Assembly (NCBI GenBank): GCA_004565275.1
Contig: SDOX01000009.1
Span: 644,007-708,006 of the forward strand
Direction: 5' to 3'
DNA from: Nannochloropsis salina CCMP1776
Lineage: Eukaryota > Sar > Eustigmatophyceae > Eustigmatales > Monodopsidaceae
Length of the DNA stretch: 64,000 nucleotides
A model generated the notes under the pieces. The model was not told where the DNA came from, did no database searches, and was given only the letters and a program-made list of their open reading frames with translations. The position numbers and the translations under genes were made by a program. Shown piece by piece: positions 21,801-31,679 of the stretch (positions are counted from its first letter, which is position 1; each line of letters opens with the position of its first letter).

Positions 21801-24800
21801 AACGAGGAAGGGAGGTGCGGGGGTCGGTGGCCAGGAAGACGGCGACGGGAGCGCGGAAGAAGGAGGAGGAGAGAAGGAGGGAGGAGGTTGAGGACGCGGG
21901 TCGAAAATGGAGTCCGTACAGAAGGCGCCTGTCTTCCCTCCTCGGATTTCGTGCCCACGCTACCTCCTCCCCACCTGCCGAGCCGGCTGTAGGTTCCCTC
22001 CTTCCTTCCTCATCACCCCCTCCCAAACCAGCATTCCCTGCCATGGCCCCCCGCCCCCCCTTCCCCCCTGCCTCCTACCTCCTCCTCACGTCCAGCGCCA
22101 GCACCTCCCTCCTCTCCCTCCTCGTGACGATGGCCAAGCCGACCGGACCCAGGCGCGGGAGCGGGATGAGGAGGGAGGGTGGGAAGGGAGAGGAGGAGGA
22201 AGAGGGAGGAGGTGGGGCGCCGTGTCTCATCTCGGAGGTGCAGGAGCCGGAGGAAGTGAGCATGCGCGTTCGAATCGCGTCCATGCAGGGTGTCCAGGAG
22301 AAACGGAGCCCCCTCTTTCTATTTCCCTCCTCCCGGTCGGAAAGAAGCGAGGGAGCTGGGGGCCAAAATTGCGCGAAAGCCGCCGGGCAGGAAAAGGGGC
22401 GGACCTGGGAAGGAAAGCCGTCGGTGGTGGTGAAGATGGGGGAGGTGGTGGGAGAGGTAGGCCAGCGGGAAGTTCCAGTGTTGTCTAGGGGATCCCGGTC
22501 GAGGGTCCTGGGAGAAGATGGCGGGATGGAGGGCGGGGTGGAGGGAGGGTTTGGGGGCCAGCAGTTTCTGTCCCTCCCGGGCCTGGCGGTGGTGATCGGG
22601 GAGGAAGAGGAAGACCCGAGCCGGACCACCACTGGCAGTTTGCTGCACGAGGTGGGGGCTCTCGCGTCCTCGTCGGCGTCTGCCCCTTCCACCGGCAGCA
22701 TGCACTTGCAGGCAGTATCCCAGGCGGCCAGTGCGGAAGGCGAGGAAGGGTCCGCCCCTCCCTCCCTCCCTCCCTCCCACGCTTCCTCCCTCCCTCCCAC
22801 GCTCCTGCCCCGGGACCGACTGACGGCCCATTGTCCCCGCGGGTACGCCCGCGTTTCTATGGACTTGGCCCTGAAAGGCATGCAGTTGAGCGATTTGCAG
22901 AAAAGAACCCAATCTTCGGTCAAACGGTTTTTGGAGAGGGCGGGGGGGAGGGCGGGGGGGAGGGCGGGGGCCGAGGCGCCGGGTGCGGCGACGGACATGC
23001 CGCAAGAGGAAGCTCGGAACCACTCAGACCCCTCCACCACTACCCGCAGCGGTAGTCCTGCTGGCAGGGCGGTAAATCCGGGTACCCTGGAGCTGTCTCC
23101 CGCCCGTCGCGGCATGCACATGAGCCTGGAGCTGGAGACCTTCCTGGTGGAAGTCGTCCTTGCCAACCCCTCTCCTCCCCTCGGAAAAGAGGACACAAGC
23201 GACGGGTATATAGGGATGCGGGTGGAGATGGAGGCCGCTCGATTGGCCATGGTCGAGCGCCACCGACGCCTCCCCCTCCGAGACCTGCCCTCCCTCCCCC
23301 TGCTCCCAGGCCCCCGTCTCCCCCCCCTCCTCGAAATGATCGTGGAGACCTCTTCCCTCTCCATTACGGCCCTCGCAGGCAGTTGTCCCTCTTCCTCCTC
23401 CCCTTACCCTTCCTCCTCCTCCGCCCCCATCCTGCACGCCCACTCCCTCCTTGCCTGCCACCAAAAGATCCCGGCCCTCTTCTCCGACGCAGGCCTCACC
23501 TCTGTGGCCACGGCCAAGGCCTTCCACCTCGTCCTCCCTCCCGCCCTCCCCCTAGGGGACGTCCTGAACGCCGCTCTCGCTCAGAAGGCGGCCTTCGACC
23601 TGGCCCTGCGCCGGTGGGAGGAAAATTTCCACGGCCGAGATTTCGCCGTCCCCCGCAAGTTCATGCCCAACCTCCTCCGCGCCTTGTTCCAGCAAGGGAG
23701 CGTCCAATTCTGTCACGAGGGAGGGGAGAACCAGGGGGAAGGAGGGAAGGAGGGCTCGGCCGCCATGACCATGCGGATGACCCAGTGGCGGACACGGGTG
23801 GACATGGACCAACCCCCGGAAAAATTGCGCGAAAGCGTGCAAGCCCTGGACAGCGACCGGCAACCCAAACGCTGGGGCGCCGCCGTCGGGGGAGGGACGT
23901 GCCTGGGGGTGGAGACGATGGAGGTGGCATTGCGCGGCCCGGTGGGGGAGCTCCCCTTGCTGCGGAGCCATGGGGGCCTCCGAATAGAAGGGAGCTTGAT
24001 CGGCGCGGCGCCCGCCCCCGATCCCCTCCTGACGACCACTTCTACGGCCCAGCTCACGCAGGTGGGATGGCCTTCCCCACTCTCCCTCGCTTTCCCCTCT
24101 TCCCCCCCTGGTCCCTCCCTCCCGCCCTCCCTCCCCCCCTTGCCCCCGCCATCCTCCTCCCCACCGTCAAGGACGGTCTCCCCCTCAAACTCTACGCCGA
24201 CGCCGTCCTCCACCTCGGGCACGCCCGTCTTCTGTACGGCGCCGCCTTCCTCCCCCTCCTCGACACGGTCAACCTGGTCGTCGCACGGGCCATCCCCCCC
24301 TCCCCCCTCCCCGAGCCTTACCCTCTCCCCTGGTGGGACAAGCTCCGCTTCCAGATCCACGGCCGATGGGAGATCAAAGCGGAGGAACTGCATTTCCTTC
24401 ACCTGACGGCTCCCTCCCTCCTCCCTCTGCCCCTGCCCGTGCTGGAGGCCTCGGCGCTCTCCCTGCACGCTGCCCATGTCGCCATTGCCTTGGACCGGGC
24501 CTGTCACACCTTCCACTTCCAGAGGCTCGTGCTCGCCCTCCCTGCCCACGCGCCCCCCCTCAAGGCGGACGACTGGCGCCGCCCGCCCCTCCCCGGGGGA
24601 GAGGGAGGGGACAAGACGCGCGATTCGGGCAGGGAGGGAGGGCAACGGGGGGGGGGGGAGGGCGGGGGGCCGGGCAGCTATTTCCCGTCCCTCGACAGGC
24701 ACCGACTCGCCGTCCTTCCCAAAGCATCGCTCACGCTCCGTTACGAGTGGGAGGTTCGACATGCCGCCGGTCCCTTCGCCCATCATCTGCAACCTGACCT

Positions 24801-27800
24801 GCGCCCGGTCTCCCTCCCGCCCTCCCCACCTGCGGACAAATACGAGCATTTTCGCGCCCGAGGTTTGCGTTTGCAAGTGGACGTATCCGTTGCCTCCAGC
24901 CGACCCCCCTCCCTCCCTCCCTCCCTCCCTCCCTCCCTCCCTCCCTCCCTCTCCTTCCTTCCGAAAGACGGTCTCCCCCCCGTACTCCCCGCCCTCCTCC
25001 GCCCCTTCCTTTTCCTTCGCCACCACCACCCCCACCTCCTGCCCCTCCCCGTCCTCCTCCCGGCCGAGCTCCGGGCCGCCGAGTGTCGGGCGCTGGACGG
25101 AGAGCGGCAGCCACAGACCTCGTCCCGAGCCCTCCTCCCACGCCCGGCCGTCTATCCCTCCCTCCCTTGATGGCCACCGCCGCGCCAGCCTGGGGGAAGG
25201 ACGGGGGGGCGGACCCTCCCTGCCCTCCCTCCCCCTCTCCCTCAGACCCTGGCTGGTCCTTCGCCTCGACCTCCTCCGGTGGCTGAAACTTCTCTCTTCC
25301 CCGCCTTCCCCGCCCTCCCACGACAAAGCCGGGCCCCACCTGTCCTCCCTTGCCTCCACCGGTTCCTCCGTCGGTCCCTCCCCCTCCTCCTCGCCCTCCC
25401 GCCGGCGACCACGACGGGCTCCCAGGGACATGGGCAAAGCCCCTTCCCCAAATTTTACCCGACTTCTCTCGGGTTTGAATTTTCAAATGCACGTGGAACA
25501 ACCCTGCCTGGCCGTGTGGCCTGGCACCCGCCTGGGTCTGGAAGGAGAGTCGGGGGCGACCCCCTCCCCCGCCTCCGCAACCTCAGGGACGACAGCAGCG
25601 ACAAAAGCAGCAGGAGCGGCAAAAGAGGCAGAAGGGGCAGGAGCGGCAGGAGTGACAGCAATAAATGGACATGAGGAAGGGCAAGAAGCATCAGCAACGA
25701 GCGAAAACCAGGCCCCCGGTTCCGCCGCCGGAACCCGGGACAAAGGCACCGAGGCGCCTCCCGCGTCCCCGCCACGGCCCCACAACGTCGGTAGCCCTTC
25801 GGCCCCTTCCTTTCCCTCGCCCTCCCCCGACCCCTGCCCTGAGCTGGACAAGGAAGAGAATGTTCCCCACCACGAGGGCCGGGGCATGCTCCTCCTCATG
25901 CATTACTTGCGGGTGCAACACGTGAGTGAGCTCCTCCCCGGGCAGGAGGAGCGGTGTTTGAGTGGGACCGCGCCCCTCTTGTCCCGGACGCTATCCAACC
26001 GACAGGATGCGGAGGGCCTTTCGCTGCACTTGATGGATTTCCGGCGTTGCCACTGGGGGGAACACCAGCGTTTCCCCCCCTGGCCGGAGGGAGGGAGGGA
26101 GGGAGGGAGGGAGGGAGGGAGGAAGGGAAGGAGAAAAAGAGGACGAAGACCCTCTTGTGTGGAGCACAAGTGCCACCCTCCTTGGCGACTGGCATGGCGG
26201 GGTGTGGGCGGCCGCCCGGGGGGCGAATCTTTCCCCTTTCTTTGCCGAGACGAGCCGGTACGTCTGCGTCCTGGACCAGCTTTTCCTAGCCCTCACCCCG
26301 GAGGATTTTCTGGCGGGGACCCGGTCGCTGGAGGTGAACGTGGAAGGAGGGGAGGAGGAGGGGGCGGGGCGAGAAGGGGAGGGACGGGGGGAGCGGGGAA
26401 GGGGCGGAAGGAGGAGGATGAAAACAGGGGTGAAAAATCCCTTGCACGGCTTGTCTGTGCAGGGTGGGGGAGGTAGGGCCCTCTCCCTCTCGCGCAGCAT
26501 CTCGGTGGAGAGTGTGGGCACGGAAGGGACGGCGGAAAGTCGGGAGGAAGGGAGTGAGGGCGGGAGGGAGGGCGGGGAGGAGGGCATGCTGCGTCAGAAG
26601 ACAGAGTCGAGCCTGGGCTCCGATGCCGGACTTGGCTCGTCCTTCGCCCCGCCGATCCCGCCCGAGGGGCGGAGTCGGTGCAGCAGCAGCGGCAGCAGCA
26701 GCAGCCAAGTCTTATCATGGGCGAGCGCTCGTGGGGGGAAGGCACAGGAGGCGGTGGTGGGGAGCGAGAGGGAGGAGGAGGTCGGGGAGGAAGTGTTGAA
26801 CGAGGAAGGGGAGGAAGAAGAGCCCCGACCATTCACCTCATTCCGCCCCTCTTTCGCCTCGTTCCTGCTAAATCACCAAATGCTGCGTCCCCCACCCCAC
26901 GTCGTGCCTCCCTCCCACAACAAAGACCTTCCCCGCCACCCAGCCCCCGCTGTCTCGACCGCCCGGGGGAAAAAGACACCTCCCTTGAAGCAACCCAAAA
27001 GAAAAGCCAAGCCGGACAGGGACCCGAACGGTCAAGGCCGCCGCGCCACGTCGCTGACGGGGGTCTCGAAGAATAACGACCAGGCGGACAAATCCCCGCA
27101 TCACGTCCGCAGGGAGCAGCAAGAGGAAGGAGAAAGGGAAAGCCAAAGGCCGTTGTCCCCCGCCCCGTCCACGCAGGTGGTGATCGTCTCCGAGCTTCGG
27201 ATCCTGTGGACGCTCGCCGCCCGGCAAGCGGTGAACCATTTTAGCACGCAGGTCACGCGGCATATGCACCAGTACAACACGATCCAGATCGCCCCGTCCA
27301 TTATGGAGGGAAAGTGCGCCGAGGGGCCGGGAAGGGAGGGACGGACGTCGTCTTCCTCCACCGAAAGCTCCGAGGGGGAGGACGAGGAAGAGGAAGAGCT
27401 TCCAGGCTCTTTGTCCTGGTCCCAATCCCGTTCGGAGCGCATCTCCCCCTTCTACTCCCCGCCCCCCCGAGACACCAAGACACCTCCCCCCGGCCAGTCC
27501 GATCTGGCCCGGATGTTCCTGCATCCCTCTCGGGACGGGGCACCGCCGGCGCCGGAGTTGTCCGAACACGACGTGCTCTCCCAGTCGGTGCGTCCGCGGA
27601 GTTCTTTCGTGCTGGGGGGGATGGGGGGCGGGTTGGAAATGCAGGCAGGAGGGCCCCGGGCCGGGTCCACGGAGGCGGGGGACGAGAGCCGGCCATCCAT
27701 CCCCCCAGGCGCCTCGTCGGACACAGAGGGCGGAAGGGGAGGGCGGGGGACCAGGAGCAAGCTCGACTACCGCATCACTTTTAAGGTGGTCCTCCTGTAC

Positions 27801-30557
27801 CCCCAGTTGAATTTCCGAAGCCAGCACGCGAATGGAAGCTTTATCATCGCCGCCCAAGAGGCCTACATGGAAGGGCGGCAGCACGAGAAGCTCTTCCGCC
27901 GTCGGTGCGAGCCCTTGTCGGGGCTGACACCGGCCCTGGGTCCTGCGCGCCCTCCGGTCAAGCTCCTGGCCAAGGTAGAGCAGTGGCTGCGTATCGAGAA
28001 CATGCGTGCCTACGTGGTGCCCCTGGACGTGGAGGTAACTCGGGAGGTGCACTGGTTGGAAGTGGTACCGGCCTCGGACGAGTCGGTGTTGGGGGAGGAA
28101 GAGAAGCCCGGGGCGTCAACGAAACTGACGGCCATGATGGGGATGGTGGAAGCGGGAGGGGGCGGGGGACCGGGAGGAAAGAAAGAAAGGGAGTCCAGTC
28201 GCAGTGCCTCCCCCTCAGCCTCGTTGCGATCGCTCTCGCCCCTGGCGGCGGCGATGGGCATCGGCCGGGTGGGTTTTGGGAAAGCCTTTGGGGGTAAGGG
28301 AGGAAAGAAGGGCGCCAGCAGCGAGACCAGCAGCCCCGGTCACCGCCCCGACGCTCAATCCACACACGTGGGCAACAGGAAGAGCAACAGCACCAGCGGC
28401 CGCCGGAAGCCGAGCTCGGCCCGGCCTGAGTACGCCTTCCAAGGGAGCGCTGTAGTGCAGGAGGTGGTGAAAGACTTTGGGTTGACATTCGCCTCCATTG
28501 CCTTCAAGCCTGCGGCCCTGCCTAAGGCCGGGAGCCGCGAGGTCTCGGCCTTTTCGCAGAGCTTGGAGGAGAGCGGTGGATCGCGCTGCAACACGAACGG
28601 GGAGAAAGTACGGCGCATTCGCATCTCTTCTGAAGAGACCGTGGCAAAGGTGCTATTGGATTTGCCTCAGTTGGACTGGAACCTGAACTCCCGGCAATTT
28701 TACATCACCCTGGATGTGATACGGAACGTCCTGCTGGCCGCGCCCGTGCAGACCGAGGAAGAGGAAGCGGAGGAACGGATCCGCCGGGAGCAACAGGAAG
28801 CGAAGCGGATCGCGGAGGCCCGACAGCGAGTGGCAGCGGCCGCGGGAGTGAATCCAGGGGAGGAGAAAGGAGGCCTTGAGCTGGCCTTGGAGCCTGAGCA
28901 TTTGGATTTGGGAAGCAAAAGCGACCGTGACGTGCTGAAGACGTTGGTGGAACAAACCTTGCAACGTCTTCTTCTCCCCACGCTGCACGAGACGAAGATG
29001 GTGCAGTACTGTGTGGGGGGAGGGACGTGGAAGGTGAAGGCGGAGGAAGGGATGTTGACCAAGTACGACGCATTGGAGATCGGGTTCACCGGCTTCAGCG
29101 GCCAGCATGTGTACTTCCACGACGGATCCATGGATTCGACCGTGCAGGTGGAAAGTTTCTGGGTGCGTAACGTGATGCCGGGGCCGGACTCGGTCACGTT
29201 CAAGGACGACGTGACCACGGTCATGAGCCCCGTCGTCCGGGACAAGCAACCCTGCCAACGCTGTGGCGCCCCCTTTGAGGAGGAATCCAACCGGGCCACG
29301 TCCTGCGTCTTTCATGGGTGCGCGGACGGCACACCGGGGGAGTTTCGTCTCTTGACAGAGGCGGAGATCGAAAGCCAGCACCGACGGGACTGTGCGGTGG
29401 AGGAAGGGGGGGAGGGCAAGGGGGATGCTGAGGGCCTGGACAGGTCGGGTTGGCCTGTGGCGGGGACGGCACCTGCAAGGAGGGAACGAAGGGAGGCGCA
29501 GGCGTCGGGCTTTTCGGCAGAGACATTGGATTCCTCCGGCCCGCCCTTGAGCGGCTTGCACCGTCACGCCAGCTACCAACGGCTACAGGTGCTCCGCCCC
29601 ACTACGGGTCGATGGACGTGTTGTCGGGCTACGTATGAGACGGCGCCGGGGTGCAGGGCGCGGGCCCATGTCGCCAAGGAGGTCATGCTTAGCGTGAGGG
29701 CCAAGAGCCACGCCCCTCTTTTCGTGGCGGGCTATGAGGTGCACCCCTACCAGTTTATGGACGTGTCCATCTTCCCAGGGGCGGACTACAAGCTTACATT
29801 CCAACTCACTCGCAACATCGTGGAACTCCTCCACGCTTACTTCCTCACGCAGGACGTGACGGGCCCCGTGCTGGCGGACGACGCCGCCCAGACCACCGAC
29901 CTTCTTTTTGGGAGGAGCGTTTTGGAGCAGAAGCACAAGGCGGGGAAAGAGAAGAAGGGAACGTATCTCACCGACCGCTTTGCCAAGAACTTTATGGGGG
30001 GGGAAAAACCTTCGTCTTCCGCTTCCCCCAGGGCATCCACGGCCTCTCCCCGCTCCTCTCCCCACAAGAGTTCTTCCGCTAGTCTTGTTTCGAATACCAA
30101 TACTACCGTAGCTAGCACTGCTAGTGGGGGCTCGGTGGTCAAGGGTGATACGCCCAAGGAACCAGTCATTTACATGCGATATCTCCGGTGGGGGGATTTG
30201 AATGTAAAACTCTCGGTCAACGGGTTTGCCCTAAAATTCGACGGTTACCGAGCTTCTATTCCTGCTTTCGTCCAGCAAGGAAAGATCTTGTCGTGGAAGC
30301 GTTTGATTCGCAAATTTGAGAAGCATGTCGTGTGGAGTGTAACTACTTCCGCCGCTGCGTCCATGGTTTCAGGGGGTGGGAAAGGAAAGGGAAATTATCA
30401 ATTAGCCAATGATGGGGCAGGGGGATGGGGAGAAAGAGATGGGAATAAATTGAGCCCTGATGGAAATGGCGAAGATGAGAAGGAGCGGGGTGTGAATACT
30501 TTATTCAGCCCTCCACCCATGGAGGACCGAAGCAAGTTGTTGTTTGGAAAGAGATAG
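18848..30557 (+). CDS. SABRE / Hobbit / FMP27-like bridge-type lipid-transfer protein, several exons
   Basis: Members (plant SABRE/KIP, yeast FMP27, animal Hobbit/BLTP2) form long hydrophobic grooves that move lipids at ER contact sites. The N-terminus is a membrane anchor (FLLRLLLWGVSFFLRWLL) followed by WGWRVVALEATVL. Intron 19175-19337 joins in phase 0 to AALYSFFQTKPFEIRVSGLH. Intron 24062-24171 leads to DGLPLKLYADAVLHLGH and the family motif PWWDKLRFQIHGRWEI. A likely intron 24883-24967 contains a CCCT array. Later family hallmarks are VSELRILWTLAARQAVNHF, YPQLNFRSQHANGSFIIAA, IENMRAYVVPLDV, LNSRQFYITLDVIRNVLLA, then YLRWGDLNVKLSVNG and SWKRLIRKFEKHVVWSV at the C-terminus. The reading frame also changes between ~19420 and 19900 and near 26085-26150, both in low-complexity sequence, without a convincing intron. 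The product would be roughly 3,500 aa, with very long Ser/Pro/Gly/Glu-rich insertions between conserved islands. Confidence 0.78.
20295..20348. repeat. (CCCT)n tetranucleotide array
   Basis: About a dozen CCCT units with one interruption, within the open frame of the SABRE-like gene, where they would encode Pro-Ser-Leu repeats. By analogy with arrays placed in introns elsewhere in the window it could instead be the pyrimidine tract of an in-phase intron. Confidence 0.9.
20537..20573. repeat. (CCCT)n tetranucleotide array
   Basis: Nine or so CCCT units, in frame within the SABRE-like gene and following gacaagcggcc. Same orientation as the array at 20295. Confidence 0.9.
24905..24951. repeat. 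(CCCT)n array in a probable intron pyrimidine tract
   Basis: Uninterrupted CCCT units that end shortly before gaaag|ACGGTC at 24967. Splicing from GTATCC at 24883 to this AG is phase 0 on both sides and switches the frame as the downstream protein requires, so the array most likely serves as the polypyrimidine tract. Confidence 0.85.
26085..26130. repeat. (GGGA)n tetranucleotide array at a frame change
   Basis: About ten GGGA units on the + strand, opposite in orientation to the other arrays in this gene. The open frame upstream (through HWGEHQRFPPWPE) and the frame downstream (SPFFAETSRYVCVLDQLFLA) differ, and the array lies exactly between them. A one-unit length difference would change the frame; an intron is the alternative. 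Confidence 0.85.
29250..29670 (+). other. CHORD-like Cys/His module inside the SABRE-like protein
   Basis: The encoded segment has CQRCGAPF, then ESNRATSCVFHG, about 90 residues later GRWTCCRATYE, then APGCRARAH. The order C-x2-C...F...N-x4-C-x2-H...W-x-CC...GC-x4-H follows the CHORD zinc-binding pattern, in which WSCC and GC-x2-G-H close the domain. The first Cys pair is tighter than in canonical CHORD and the middle loop is much longer. It sits between the VESFWVRNVMPG island and the HPYQFMDVSIFPG island of the SABRE C-terminal region. Zinc binding is inferred. Confidence 0.6.
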
Positions 30558-31679
30558 AAGATAAAACATGGTTAGGAGCTGGACTTTCGATGGAATGTAC
30601 ACGGATGGTGGGGCAGATGTGAGGATAAGTCTCCGAAAATGAGGACTTCTTTTGACGTTGACGTTGATTGTAACTTTGGATAGAGCGTAAACTGTGGATG
30701 AATGATACTACTTTCTGATGTATATCTGGGACCAGGTCAGCAAACGAGGCCAAACCAACTCAATTATGCAAGAGTGATAGCCTCAATCTAAAGAAGAAAG
30801 TAATTTACACTATATGTTAAAGCATATGTGTCCTTGACCCATACTGCTCTTTGATCTCTAGCACTGATATTCCTTAGAGAAACTAGCAAATTAATTTCGA
30901 AGAGCAAAGATTTATTGGGTAATCAGGAATGGAGGCAGATTCACGCGAAGGGCATATTGCAAGTACATCGGGCACAAAGGAAAAAGACAAATGTTGCAGA
31001 AGCTCAATTTCAATTCTGAGACTGCATAGGTCCTGGCATGTCTTGCGCTGATAGCCCCTTCCATTTTTTTAACCTCTGTTTCAAGTTACTAAGCCTTTTA
31101 CGAAGTTGGAAGATAGCACATTGTCCGTACGAGTTCAAATGTGTGATCTATCGAAATCTTATTCGTGGTAACGGAGAGCTTACAATTTTATCCTGTCGAT
31201 CAGGAAGCGCACTCTTAATGCCTTTCCATCTTCGTCCAGATTACATACCCGGACATACGTCCGGCACTGCCCACCAGTGGCATTTATCAGCGTCTTTTCG
31301 AGGCCGGGACGCAAACACTCCGCTCTGTGAAGCCACCTTGCCTGCGAGATGTGAATAATGATATGACAGTGTCACTTTACCAACGCTCTAGGGGTAGAAA
31401 ACTCACTTCTTTGTGTACCTTATACCCATTACTCTCATCAGGGATACATACTTTTGCCACGCACGCATCTCCCTTCGCATCTACCTGTCAACTCTCAAAA
31501 AAGCTGGCTATACATCTGAATCTTACACAGCGAATACTCACGCGAAGAGCATATAGGCTGTAGTTTGTGAAATAAGTGCAGGAGCTCGCGGGTAGCAGTA
31601 TCTGAAGCCGCCGTAGCGGCTAGCCGGTGCAGCATCCGCAGCCGCAGCTGAGGGCTTTCCCCGAAGGCTTGCCTCCATT
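30558..31679. other. Intergenic region upstream of mitochondrial IF-2
   Basis: 1.1 kb, AT-richer than its neighbours, between the SABRE-like stop and the IF-2 start. Short open frames show no recognisable domain. The last 60 bases before the ATG are GC-rich and contain agccgccg/agccgcag repeats. Confidence 0.45.

Noticed and set aside
18943-30065. Several open frames of 300-570 codons on the minus strand opposite the SABRE-like gene
   Set aside because: They mirror GC-rich coding sequence in which stops are rare, are built of Gly/Arg/Glu or Ser/Pro runs, contain no domain, and lie opposite islands with clear family matches.
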